Of a DNA stretch of 58,128 nt, positions 38,311 through 48,260 are shown one piece after another. The stretch is from Bacteroidota bacterium. Lineage in GTDB: Bacteria > Bacteroidota > Bacteroidia > Bacteroidales > B18-G4. Under the pieces are notes generated by a model. It had not been told where the DNA came from, ran no database searches, and saw nothing but the letters and a program-made list of their open reading frames with translations. A program made the translations under genes and the position numbers. The stretch spans positions 1 through 58,128 of the forward strand of contig JABMQZ010000137.1 of assembly GCA_013202965.1 (NCBI GenBank), given 5' to 3'. The first letter of the stretch is position 1; every line of letters begins with the position of its first letter.

Positions 38311-39245
38311 AACTCACCCCCACCGCCCAAAACTATCTCCTCCCAGCTAAACACTGTCCTCAGTCCTTTTCCGCTAAAATAAGCTTTTATCCCTTCAAAT
38401 CCCATTTCACTTGAAGCCAGCAAAAAATCACCGCCCCAGGCGCCCAGGGATTTGATACTGCCGGGAAAGTCGGGGAAGCTTTCCTCTTTTACTTTTGGAA
38501 GTTGAAGCACAGCCGACATGATCTCTTCATGCTCATCCAGCAAAGCATTAAATTCCTTCAGGGTATTGGCCTTTGCGATCTCACGACTGATTGCCGATAT
38601 CCTGTTTATATCGTATTCACGGAATCCGGTACTGTTCAGGAAATGATTCACGCTGGCTTCCGAATCCTGTTTTCTCCCGGAATACACAAAAGCCAGGGAG
38701 GATTTAAAGGGAGGGTCGAAGCTGGCCTTCTCCGTTTTCGGACTGGCATTTATAAGTTGATAAAATACCGGATATTCTGCCCCGGCACAAGCAATGTCAT
38801 AGCCTGAGCCTTTTTGTGTGTTGAAGAACAACTCATAGGCATCAATGCCAAACCAGGAGGCAATATTGCTGATGAGGCTGGAGCTGCTGCCCATGCCCCA
38901 TTCCGGGTCAAAGCCGAGGATGGTTTTTACCTGTGGGGATTTATTTTTTTTCAGTATCTCCGGGTTTATCCGGTGAGCTTCGAGCAGTAACTGCTGCAGG
39001 AAAGCGGCACTGTTGGGCTTGCTGCTACGAATGATCTCAAATTCAGGAAGGGAAAATATGGCCATGAACCAGGGATCACGCTTGTATATGCTTTTCCAGA
39101 TGAGTTGCCCGGAAACCCCGGCATTGTCAACGTTCATCTTTTGCCCTGGAATAGTTGGAACAGCAAGTGCGAGGGCAGCGTGAAGGACAAGATACTCACC
39201 CGTGATCAATAATTTGCCGTTGGAATAAAATCTCTGCTTCTTCAA
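38292..39245 (-). CDS. GYDIA-type GHMP kinase (putative missing mevalonate-pathway kinase)
   Basis: FYSNGKLLITGEYLVLHAALALAVPT; GMGSSSSLISNIA; KGSGYDIACAGAEYPVFYQ. Confidence 0.87.
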   Translation of the reverse strand: MKKQRFYSNGKLLITGEYLVLHAALALAVPTIPGQKMNVDNAGVSGQLIWKSIYKRDPWFMAIFSLPEFEIIRSSKPNSAAFLQQLLLEAHRINPEILKKNKSPQVKTILGFDPEWGMGSSSSLISNIASWFGIDAYELFFNTQKGSGYDIACAGAEYPVFYQLINASPKTEKASFDPPFKSSLAFVYSGRKQDSEASVNHFLNSTGFREYDINRISAISREIAKANTLKEFNALLDEHEEIMSAVLQLPKVKEESFPDFPGSIKSLGAWGGDFLLASSEMGFEGIKAYFSGKGLRTVFSWEEIVLGGGGELCTSPP

Positions 39246-39262
39246 TATTCAAAACTTAACAA

Positions 39263-40588
39263 TCAAACTTTGCGCCTCAGGTTTGCAAGCAACTCTTTCA
39301 CATTGCTGAACGAAACCTTTTTGTTCTGGAAATAATCCACAGCTCTTTCCTTTTCTTCGTTTGTTACGCCGATATGGTTCAGGATATTGTAAAGGTGCAT
39401 CTTCATATGCCCTGTCTGTATACCTTTGGTAATGAGAGATTTTAAAGCGCTGAAGTTATTGGCCAGTCCGGCAGTAGCTGCGATCATCATCAATTGGTCG
39501 GCATTGGGATTGTTGAGCAGTTCAAGGGAGAACCTGGCCAGGGGGTGCAATGAGGTCAGTCCACCCACGGTTCCCAGTGACAGGGGAAGGGTGAGCTCAT
39601 ACCTGAACTTTCCGTCTTTGATGCTGACATTGCTCAGCGCCGAATATTTTCCATTTCGGGCGGCATAGGTATGTGCACAGGCTTCTATAGCCCGGAAATC
39701 ATTTCCGGTTGCCAGCACGACAGCGTCGATGCCATTCATCACACCTTTATTGTGTGTGGTGGCCCTATAAACATCCTCCTGTGCGATGCGGACGGATAGC
39801 TCGAACTTCCTGACAAACTGTTGTGCGCTCATGTTGCGGTCGCAATCATGAAACTCTTCAATATCGCATTCTACATAAGTTTGTACGAGGCATTCGGGGG
39901 TATAATTGGAAAGGATGGCCATCACGATCTCGTAGTTTTTTTCCTTACCGCTGAAGGATTTATCTTCCTTAAAAATCCTTTTCAACTGCATGCCGAATTC
40001 TTCCAGGCATGAGTTGATAAAATTGGCGCCCATGCTGTCGATGGTCTCAAAAGAGGCTTTAAGCTGAAAATAATTTTCCAGCTTATCCGTCATGTCGATC
40101 AGTTCGATGTCGAGGATGCCCCCACCGCGTTGCCGCATATTTTTGGTGATGTGATTCGTTTCATTGATCAGCTTCTCCTTAATAGCCGGCATGGCTTTGC
40201 GGAGTTTCTTAGTGTCACCTTCCCAGAGGAAGTGCACCTGCCCTATCTTTGTGGTGGAGATCACTTTCGCATGGAATCCGCCCCGCTCCGACCAGAATTT
40301 TGCTGCACTTGATGCTGCGGCAATCACAGAGCTTTCTTCTATCACCATGGGTACCAGGTACATATTGCCATTGATCACGAAATTAGGTGCGATCCCATAA
40401 GGAAAGATAAAGTTGGAGATGGTGTTCTCACTGAATTCATCCAGCTTCTTTTGTATGTCGAGATCCTTATGCCAGAACGACCTCAGCTTACGGGCAGCCT
40501 CTTCGGGATACTCGAAATAACTGGTTGTAAGATCAATCTTCTGATCCTTGTTCAGCTTCGAAAACCCTTTTCTGATTTGTTGTTTCAA
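39263..40588 (-). CDS. Hydroxymethylglutaryl-CoA reductase (class II-like)
   Basis: GIAPNFVINGNMYLVPMVIEESSVIAAASSAAKFWSERGGF; HNKGVMNGIDAVVLATGNDFRAIEA. Confidence 0.94.
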   Translation of the reverse strand: MKQQIRKGFSKLNKDQKIDLTTSYFEYPEEAARKLRSFWHKDLDIQKKLDEFSENTISNFIFPYGIAPNFVINGNMYLVPMVIEESSVIAAASSAAKFWSERGGFHAKVISTTKIGQVHFLWEGDTKKLRKAMPAIKEKLINETNHITKNMRQRGGGILDIELIDMTDKLENYFQLKASFETIDSMGANFINSCLEEFGMQLKRIFKEDKSFSGKEKNYEIVMAILSNYTPECLVQTYVECDIEEFHDCDRNMSAQQFVRKFELSVRIAQEDVYRATTHNKGVMNGIDAVVLATGNDFRAIEACAHTYAARNGKYSALSNVSIKDGKFRYELTLPLSLGTVGGLTSLHPLARFSLELLNNPNADQLMMIAATAGLANNFSALKSLITKGIQTGHMKMHLYNILNHIGVTNEEKERAVDYFQNKKVSFSNVKELLANLRRKV

Positions 40589-40608
40589 AGTGTTGGGTAT
40601 TGGGTTGA

Positions 40609-40629
40609 TTTCTGACTTCTGATATCTGA
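40609..40629. repeat. Heptamer array TTTCTGA/CTTCTGA/TATCTGA
   Basis: Three units, preceded by TGTTGGG/TATTGGG. Confidence 0.75.
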
Positions 40630-40630
40630 T

Positions 40631-41188
40631 CTACCATTCTTCTTCTTCCACTATCACTTCAGGAACCATATATTCCTTGAGTGATGCGGCGAAGTCATCA
40701 ATGGCGTAAACCCTGAGTTGCTTGAGGTACTGTGGCCACTGCTCGTTATAGTCACGGTGGGCGGTGTTAAGCCATCGCTCACAGGGGTACTTCGACTGTC
40801 GGGTAAGAACAAAGTTGTCGATGGTATAACGGTAACGTTGGTCTTTACATTCGATCTTGAAATAATATTTTATCAATCCGGCTCTTTTTATTGTGCCGTC
40901 TTTTTCCTCATATATGAGTTCAAATTGGTGTTTGCCCTTGATTACACCTGAGGCAGCATCTCTTACCTGTGTCACATATACCGGTTGCTTAAAATAGTGA
41001 TGTAGCCATTCGCCTGCCCGGTTAAAAAGTTCTTTCTGGGTTCCTGTTTCCTCTACCACCTCCTGGAAAGTGATCAACCCGGTATTCGGATCTACAGGAA
41101 TACTTTCCATTCCGTTGACTTCCTCTTCCTGGGAGAAAACAAATGATCCTGCTAACAATATTATGAGTAAAGAAATAATATTTTTCAT
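40631..41188 (-). CDS. DUF4468-like secreted protein
   Basis: Signal peptide; IPVDPNTGLITFQEVVEETGTQKELFNRAGEWL...YYFKIECKDQRYRYTIDNF. Confidence 0.7.
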   Translation of the reverse strand: MKNIISLLIILLAGSFVFSQEEEVNGMESIPVDPNTGLITFQEVVEETGTQKELFNRAGEWLHHYFKQPVYVTQVRDAASGVIKGKHQFELIYEEKDGTIKRAGLIKYYFKIECKDQRYRYTIDNFVLTRQSKYPCERWLNTAHRDYNEQWPQYLKQLRVYAIDDFAASLKEYMVPEVIVEEEEW

Positions 41189-41263
41189 GGCATTGCGTGT
41201 TGTTTTTGATTGAAAGAACAAATTAATACCGTAAAGTTACAAAAAAGTAAGAATAATGAAATT

Positions 41264-41298
41264 GATATTCGATGTTCTATATTCGATGTGCCATATTC
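41264..41298. repeat. Heptamer array GATATTC/GATGTTC/TATATTC/GATGTGC/CATATTC
   Basis: Five units in register between the DUF4468-like gene and groL. Confidence 0.85.
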
Positions 41299-41332
41299 GA
41301 AGGGGATAGATGAGAGAAGAAGTTAAAAAAAA

Positions 41333-41355
41333 AGCCCCGCGAAATTCGCAGGGCT
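41333..41355 (-). terminator. Intrinsic terminator of groES-groEL
   Basis: AGCCCCGCGAAATTCGCAGGGCT hairpin; a T-tract follows on the minus strand. Confidence 0.88.
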
Positions 41356-41362
41356 GTTTTTT

Positions 41363-43006
<1,644 letters not shown>

Positions 43007-43043
43007 TGTTTTATTAATTTATAGGTTATTTTTTTTTATTTCT

Positions 43044-43322
43044 TTAAATGATGGCGACGATGTCGCTTTCACGCATGATAAGATAATCTTTGTTTTCGAA
43101 GCTGATCTCAGTGCCGGTATATTTCCCGTATAATACAGCATCTCCTACTTTCACAGTGAGGGGTTCATCTTTTTTACCTGGTCCTACTGCCACAACAATA
43201 CCTTTCTGAGGTTTTTCCTTGGCTGTGTCAGGAATGATGATGCCGCCGGTGGTTTTTTCTTCAGCAGCGGATGCTTCAATGATCACCCTGTCTGCCAATG
43301 GTTTAATTTTCAACTTTGCCAT
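43044..43322 (-). CDS. groS: 10 kDa co-chaperonin GroES
   Basis: [44 protein letters not shown]. Confidence 0.99.
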   Translation of the reverse strand: MAKLKIKPLADRVIIEASAAEEKTTGGIIIPDTAKEKPQKGIVVAVGPGKKDEPLTVKVGDAVLYGKYTGTEISFENKDYLIMRESDIVAII

Positions 43323-43411
43323 GCTATGCTATTTTAAAATGTTTAAACATATATTTTAATATCAATTAATTATTCCCGGTCATAATTTGTGCCAAAGTGG
43401 AAAATAAAAAA

Positions 43412-43443
43412 AAATGTCAGAATAATATGACATTCTGACATTT
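43412..43443. terminator. Perfect 12-bp-arm inverted repeat between secG and groES (terminator and/or operator)
   Basis: AAATGTCAGAAT-AATATGAC-ATTCTGACATTT, flanked by T-tracts on both strands. Confidence 0.75.
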
Positions 43444-43480
43444 AATTTATTTTTTACGACCCTTCAGAATATTATTCGGG

Positions 43481-43816
43481 CTATTGCTCATCTTGTTGAT
43501 CAGGCTGTGGTATTGGGGTAGTCGGAATTGGTAAAGGATCTCCCGCCCTGTCTTCTACCTGTGTAACATTGTTTATTTGTTGATCTCCCTTGGGGATTAC
43601 AAAAATAGATGCCAGACTGAGAACCAGTAAGGCAATGGCAAGTGTCCAGGTTGCTTTTTCAAGAAAATCCGCAGTTTTCCTTACCCCCATGTATTGGTTA
43701 GAGCCAGAGAAATTTGATGCAAGACCACCGCCTTTACTATTTTGAACAAGCACAACGAGGATGATCAGTGCACTGATGATGAGGATGAAAACAGAAAGAA
43801 TAATATATAAGCCCAT
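43481..43816 (-). CDS. secG: Preprotein translocase subunit SecG
   Basis: LIILVVLVQNSKGGGLASNFSGSNQYMGVRKTADFLEKATW. Confidence 0.95.
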   Translation of the reverse strand: MGLYIILSVFILIISALIILVVLVQNSKGGGLASNFSGSNQYMGVRKTADFLEKATWTLAIALLVLSLASIFVIPKGDQQINNVTQVEDRAGDPLPIPTTPIPQPDQQDEQ

Positions 43817-43828
43817 GTGTGTAATAAT

Positions 43829-44632
43829 TTAGTTTTCAGTACTGATTTTTTTAATTTGGGCTGCAAAGTAACTACTTTTTTCCGGATATTTCAAACTTAA
43901 TTTGCGATAAATTTCAATGGCTTTATCTGTATTTCCCTGCTGAGCATGGATTTGTGCCAGGGTTTCACTCACAATATCGTCTTTTTCTTCAAGGCTGCTT
44001 TTGGCCATTTTAACGGGATCGAAAAAATCTGCTTTCAACCTGCTGATAGAAGGCTGTTCCCTGATGAATTTATCAATAAGCTCTTCTTTCGATGAGTCTG
44101 TCAGCTCAGGTTCTTCTTCTGATTCATCTTCGGGATATAATGGTTTTTTCTCACCGGATATTTCTTTCAGCCTGTCTTCAACGATCTGTTTCAAGGCCCT
44201 GAGCCTTTCTTCCTCATCCTGTTCAACTACCGGAACAATGGGATCTGGTATTGCCACAGGCTTTTCTTCATCCATCTCATCCTCAATTATTTCTCTTTCT
44301 GCCTCAGGCAAAGGAGGTTCCGGAATGCTGTCTTTTTCTTCTACTACTTCCGGTTTTAGGATCTCATCCTTGATTTCAGGAATGTCCACTGCTTCCTTCT
44401 GCAGGTCTTTTATTAATTCCTTCAGGCGTTTCCTGTCTGCAATGCGGGCTGCTGTAGACTTCAATTCTTCAGTAAACAGAACATGCTTGATCATCCTCAG
44501 GTTCAAAAGGTGCAGGATCTTCAGACTCTGGCAATAGGGAAATTCTGAAGCCAGCTTTTCAATTTCGGGCAGGGAAGACTTACTGAGTGTCTGAGGCTCC
44601 CTGATAAATGATATAAATTCCCGCTGGTCCAT
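43829..44632 (-). CDS. TPR-type hypothetical protein
   Basis: C-terminal TPR-like ETLAQIHAQQGNTDKAIEIYRKLSLKYPEKSSYFAAQI; acidic middle. Confidence 0.7.
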   Translation of the reverse strand: MDQREFISFIREPQTLSKSSLPEIEKLASEFPYCQSLKILHLLNLRMIKHVLFTEELKSTAARIADRKRLKELIKDLQKEAVDIPEIKDEILKPEVVEEKDSIPEPPLPEAEREIIEDEMDEEKPVAIPDPIVPVVEQDEEERLRALKQIVEDRLKEISGEKKPLYPEDESEEEPELTDSSKEELIDKFIREQPSISRLKADFFDPVKMAKSSLEEKDDIVSETLAQIHAQQGNTDKAIEIYRKLSLKYPEKSSYFAAQIKKISTEN

Positions 44633-44645
44633 CTTCTTAGTTTGT

Positions 44646-45179
44646 TTACCAGTTCACGACTGCTTTATCAAAAATATCCTGAATCAGCATCTCATTGATC
44701 TGGTCAATGAGCATATCCTGCACTTCACTCAGGTTTTGTGTACTCGAATAATCATCAAAGCGTGAAAATTTGCTTTTAAAATTTTTACTGTTGTCAAGGG
44801 TGTTTACGTAAACCACTTCAACAGTGATGGTCAGACGGTTCTGTGCAGCTGTTTCATTTGCCTGGATGGCTACGGGACTTGTGCGGTAGTTGGTTATTGA
44901 GCCTTCTATTTGTAAATCTCCTCCTTTATTCATGACAATCAGATTTGTCTCATTGGCGAACTTGTCACGAAGGGCATCAGTAAATTTCTGACTCAGTGTT
45001 GGCTCTACTGTCAGTGCATTGTTTGGAAATCGCTGGATAGAAATGGTTTTTGTTTCCGGTGAAATGGAAGCACCGGTGAATGAATATACTCCACAGCCGC
45101 TGATTTGCAGTAGCAGGAGTAGCAATAACAAGGGGCCTGCCTGGTATTTTACAATGTATGTGATCTTACTATTTTTCAC
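44646..45179 (-). CDS. LptE family LPS-assembly lipoprotein
   Basis: LQISGCGVYSFTGASISPETKTISIQRFPNNALTVEPTLSQKFTDALRDKF. Confidence 0.92.
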   Translation of the reverse strand: MKNSKITYIVKYQAGPLLLLLLLLQISGCGVYSFTGASISPETKTISIQRFPNNALTVEPTLSQKFTDALRDKFANETNLIVMNKGGDLQIEGSITNYRTSPVAIQANETAAQNRLTITVEVVYVNTLDNSKNFKSKFSRFDDYSSTQNLSEVQDMLIDQINEMLIQDIFDKAVVNW

Positions 45180-46412
45180 CTATTCGATATGAAATTCTTT
45201 TATCTTCCTGTACAGGGTTCTCTCCGATATTCCTAATTCTTTGGCGGCATTCTTGCGTTTGCCATTATGTCTTTTCAAGGCCTTCCTGATCATTTCTATC
45301 TCTTTTTCCTGCAAGGAGAGGGGCTCATCTATCACTTCTGATTCATGTATGGGCTCATCAAAAGACTCAATGCGGGAAGGATGATGGATCTCTACCTTGT
45401 CGCGGATATCATTCAGGCTTTCAAGGTCTGAGTCGAGGCGATCAATAAACAGTGATTCCCTTTTCTGAATTTCCGGCTTAAGCCCGTCTTCTTTCGTAAT
45501 CTCACTGATTACCTTTTTTAGTTCATGGATGTCATTTTTCATGTCGAACAATACCTTATACAACAAATCCCGTTCAGAGAATTCCTTATCCTCGCCCTCC
45601 TTTTTGTATAGTACCGGCAGCTCATTAAACTGCCCGGACGGGAGATACCCCCTGATCGTTGTTGCTGAAATATTCTTGTTTTCCTCTATGATGGAAATCT
45701 GTTCTGTAATGTTCTTCAGCTGACGGATGTTGCCGGGCCACCGGTATTCTTCAAGCAGGCGCCTGGCATCTTCATCCAGTTGTATGACCGGCATGCGGTA
45801 TCTTTCTGCGAAGTCGGAAGCAAACTTCCTGAAAAGCAAATGAATGTCTTCTTTTCTTTGGCGTAGCGAAGGAATGAAAATAGGGACAGTGTTTAAGCGG
45901 TAATACAGATCCTGCCTGAATTTTCCGGTTCGAATGGCTTCCGGGATATTAATATTACTTGCAGCTACGATCCGTACATCTGTTTTAATGACCTTTGAAG
46001 AGCCAACCTTCATAAACTCCCCGCTTTCCAGCACCCTGAGAAGCCTCACCTGGGTAGAGAGCGGTAACTCGGCCACTTCATCGAGAAAGATGCTTCCCCC
46101 GTTCACCACTTCAAAATATCCTTTTCGTGCTTCGTGGGCACCGGTAAAGGAGCCTTTTTCATGCCCGAAAAGTTCGGAATCGATGGTGCCTTCCGGGATT
46201 GCTCCGCAGTTCACTGCAATGTAAGGGCCATGTTTCCTGGAACCCATCTGGTGGATGATCTTAGGGAAAACCTCCTTGCCAACCCCGCTTTCACCGGTAA
46301 TCAGTACCGTGAGATCTGTAGGGGCAACCTGGCTTGCAATGTCGATTGCACGATTCAGTAATGTGGAATTACCGATGATCCCAAAGCGTTGTTTTATTGA
46401 TTGAATTTCCAT
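45180..46412 (-). CDS. Sigma-54 interacting transcriptional activator (AAA+ plus Fis-type HTH, no receiver domain)
   Basis: ITGESGVGKEVFPKIIHQMGSRK; GSFTGAHEARKGYFE; C-terminal RKNAAKELGISERTLYRKI. Confidence 0.95.
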   Translation of the reverse strand: MEIQSIKQRFGIIGNSTLLNRAIDIASQVAPTDLTVLITGESGVGKEVFPKIIHQMGSRKHGPYIAVNCGAIPEGTIDSELFGHEKGSFTGAHEARKGYFEVVNGGSIFLDEVAELPLSTQVRLLRVLESGEFMKVGSSKVIKTDVRIVAASNINIPEAIRTGKFRQDLYYRLNTVPIFIPSLRQRKEDIHLLFRKFASDFAERYRMPVIQLDEDARRLLEEYRWPGNIRQLKNITEQISIIEENKNISATTIRGYLPSGQFNELPVLYKKEGEDKEFSERDLLYKVLFDMKNDIHELKKVISEITKEDGLKPEIQKRESLFIDRLDSDLESLNDIRDKVEIHHPSRIESFDEPIHESEVIDEPLSLQEKEIEMIRKALKRHNGKRKNAAKELGISERTLYRKIKEFHIE

Positions 46413-46572
46413 CTCGAATTGCTTTCAGCCTCTGTGTAACGCTGTTACTTATAAAATAATATGTAAAGTTACGGAAATTTACTAAAACCACCAGAAGGCG
46501 GAAGCTAAGCGGTTGAATATCGGGAAACGAATAAGAGATTAAGAATATTGAATTTTCCGATACGCGCTGTTC

Positions 46573-48225
46573 TTATTTTTCCGATTTAGCAACTTCCTTC
46601 TTAATCCGTTGAATATGTCCCCTCCCAAGGGCTTTTACTTCACATCCGAGCTCAAAATATCGTCGGATCTGTTCATCGTTCAGTATGCCGAAACAGTCGA
46701 TAACTGCAATTGGATTTCCTGCCCATGCTACCATTTGCTCAGGATCGAGTTTCAGGTATTGTTCATGAGGGACTGCCAGGATCAAGGCATCCATGCTCTT
46801 CAGGGATGCCTGAAGATCTTTTTCAATCACTAGCTCTTCAAGTCCATCCTGGTTACGGAAAAAACGTTTCCATGAATATTCGGCACTCTCTCCATCCTGT
46901 GTTTCAAATTCATGCCAGTGGTCGACATAAGGGTCGTGTACATGCATGTCGGCACCCATTTCAGTCAGCTTCCTGACGATCATTTCACTTCCGCTGTAAC
47001 GGGTGTCGCCCACGTCCTCCCGGTAGCTGGCACCGCATAGCAGCACCTGCGATCCGGCAATATACCTCGACATGTTTCGAAGTGCATCCCGTGTAAGCGT
47101 GGCCACGTGCAGCGAGCGGGTGTCATTGATATCGATGGCGGTAGGTGTTATCTTGAAAATCCTGTCACCATCATCAAATCCAAGGATATGCTTATATGCC
47201 CAGTAGCCAAGGCCGCCGTCTTTTGGAAGGCAATAACCACCGATTCCGGGGCCGGGAAATATCATGTTGCTATGGGTCGGACGTACCTTAATGGCTTTGA
47301 TCACCTTGATCAGGTCAACACCATTGCGTTCGGCAAAGATGCTCCATTCATTCATGTAAGCCAGGATGGTGGCCCTGTATGAGTTTTCTACGATCTTGGT
47401 AGTCTCAGATTCAATGGGACGATCCATCACCGTGAGGGGGAATTCCTCAGTGTTCAGGATCTCGTGCAGGAACTTTTCTACCCTGTCGCGCGCCTCATCG
47501 TTACATCCTGAGCATACTCTCCAGAAATCACGGATAGAACTTACATATTCCTTACCCGGCATCACACGCTCAAAGCTGTGTGCGAGCAGAGGAGTTTCTT
47601 TCATTCCCCTTTTGGCAAAAGCTTTTTTCATAATTGGCCAGGCGACAAATTCAGTAGTGCCCGGAGCAACTGTTGTTTCGATCAGGGTGAGGGCGCTTGC
47701 CGGGATCTTTTCCCCAATGGTCTCCATTGTGGCTTCCAGTGCAGCCATCTCTACTTCACCGCTGCGCATGTTGCCCAAATCATTTTTGGAATAGTCACAT
47801 TGTACGTCCACCACTACGTAATCCGCAAACTGCAGACAGTTGCTGTCATAAGTAGCCACAAGAGTTTCTGATTGTAAAACACATCTTTCTATGAGTTCTT
47901 CTACTTCAGGGTCTTCGGCCTTAACCGGGGAAACTCCCCTGTTCAGGATGGGTATCTTCCAATAGCTTCGCACACTGGGCCGCTGACAACCGATCACAAA
48001 TTTAGTATTGTTGCCCTGTTCATCTTTGGCGTCGGCTACAATGGCGGCCATCACGGCTCCAACAAAACCAACACCCATGACAACAACAATTTCCTGGCCT
48101 TTTGCTTTCGCTTTTTGCACCAGTTTATCAATTCTTTCAAGTTCCCGGGCATATTCCTCCGGCTGTGGAAGTGCAAATTTTTCACCCATCGGTGTAACGG
48201 AATAAACTACCTCTTTTTCGTTCAT
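46573..48225 (-). CDS. Nucleotide-sugar dehydrogenase (UDP-glucose/GDP-mannose DH family)
   Basis: VVMGVGFVGAVMAAIVAD; ETTVAPGTTE; GPGIGGYCLPKDGGL. Confidence 0.88.
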   Translation of the reverse strand: MNEKEVVYSVTPMGEKFALPQPEEYARELERIDKLVQKAKAKGQEIVVVMGVGFVGAVMAAIVADAKDEQGNNTKFVIGCQRPSVRSYWKIPILNRGVSPVKAEDPEVEELIERCVLQSETLVATYDSNCLQFADYVVVDVQCDYSKNDLGNMRSGEVEMAALEATMETIGEKIPASALTLIETTVAPGTTEFVAWPIMKKAFAKRGMKETPLLAHSFERVMPGKEYVSSIRDFWRVCSGCNDEARDRVEKFLHEILNTEEFPLTVMDRPIESETTKIVENSYRATILAYMNEWSIFAERNGVDLIKVIKAIKVRPTHSNMIFPGPGIGGYCLPKDGGLGYWAYKHILGFDDGDRIFKITPTAIDINDTRSLHVATLTRDALRNMSRYIAGSQVLLCGASYREDVGDTRYSGSEMIVRKLTEMGADMHVHDPYVDHWHEFETQDGESAEYSWKRFFRNQDGLEELVIEKDLQASLKSMDALILAVPHEQYLKLDPEQMVAWAGNPIAVIDCFGILNDEQIRRYFELGCEVKALGRGHIQRIKKEVAKSEK

Positions 48226-48260
48226 CTACTTTTGGTTAAATTATTTTTTATGCAGGATCA

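Noticed and set aside
44001-44537. 178-aa Ser-rich ORF opposite the TPR protein
   Set aside because: The serine run is the complement of acidic Glu/Asp codons (GAA/GAT) on the sense strand.
45180-46412. Sigma-54 activator plus lptE/secG/groES order considered as an unusual operon
   Set aside because: This gene order is, to my knowledge, common in Bacteroidota; ordinary synteny.
46134-48205. Several plus-strand ORFs over the sigma-54 activator and nucleotide-sugar dehydrogenase
   Set aside because: All are antisense to convincing genes and have no domains.
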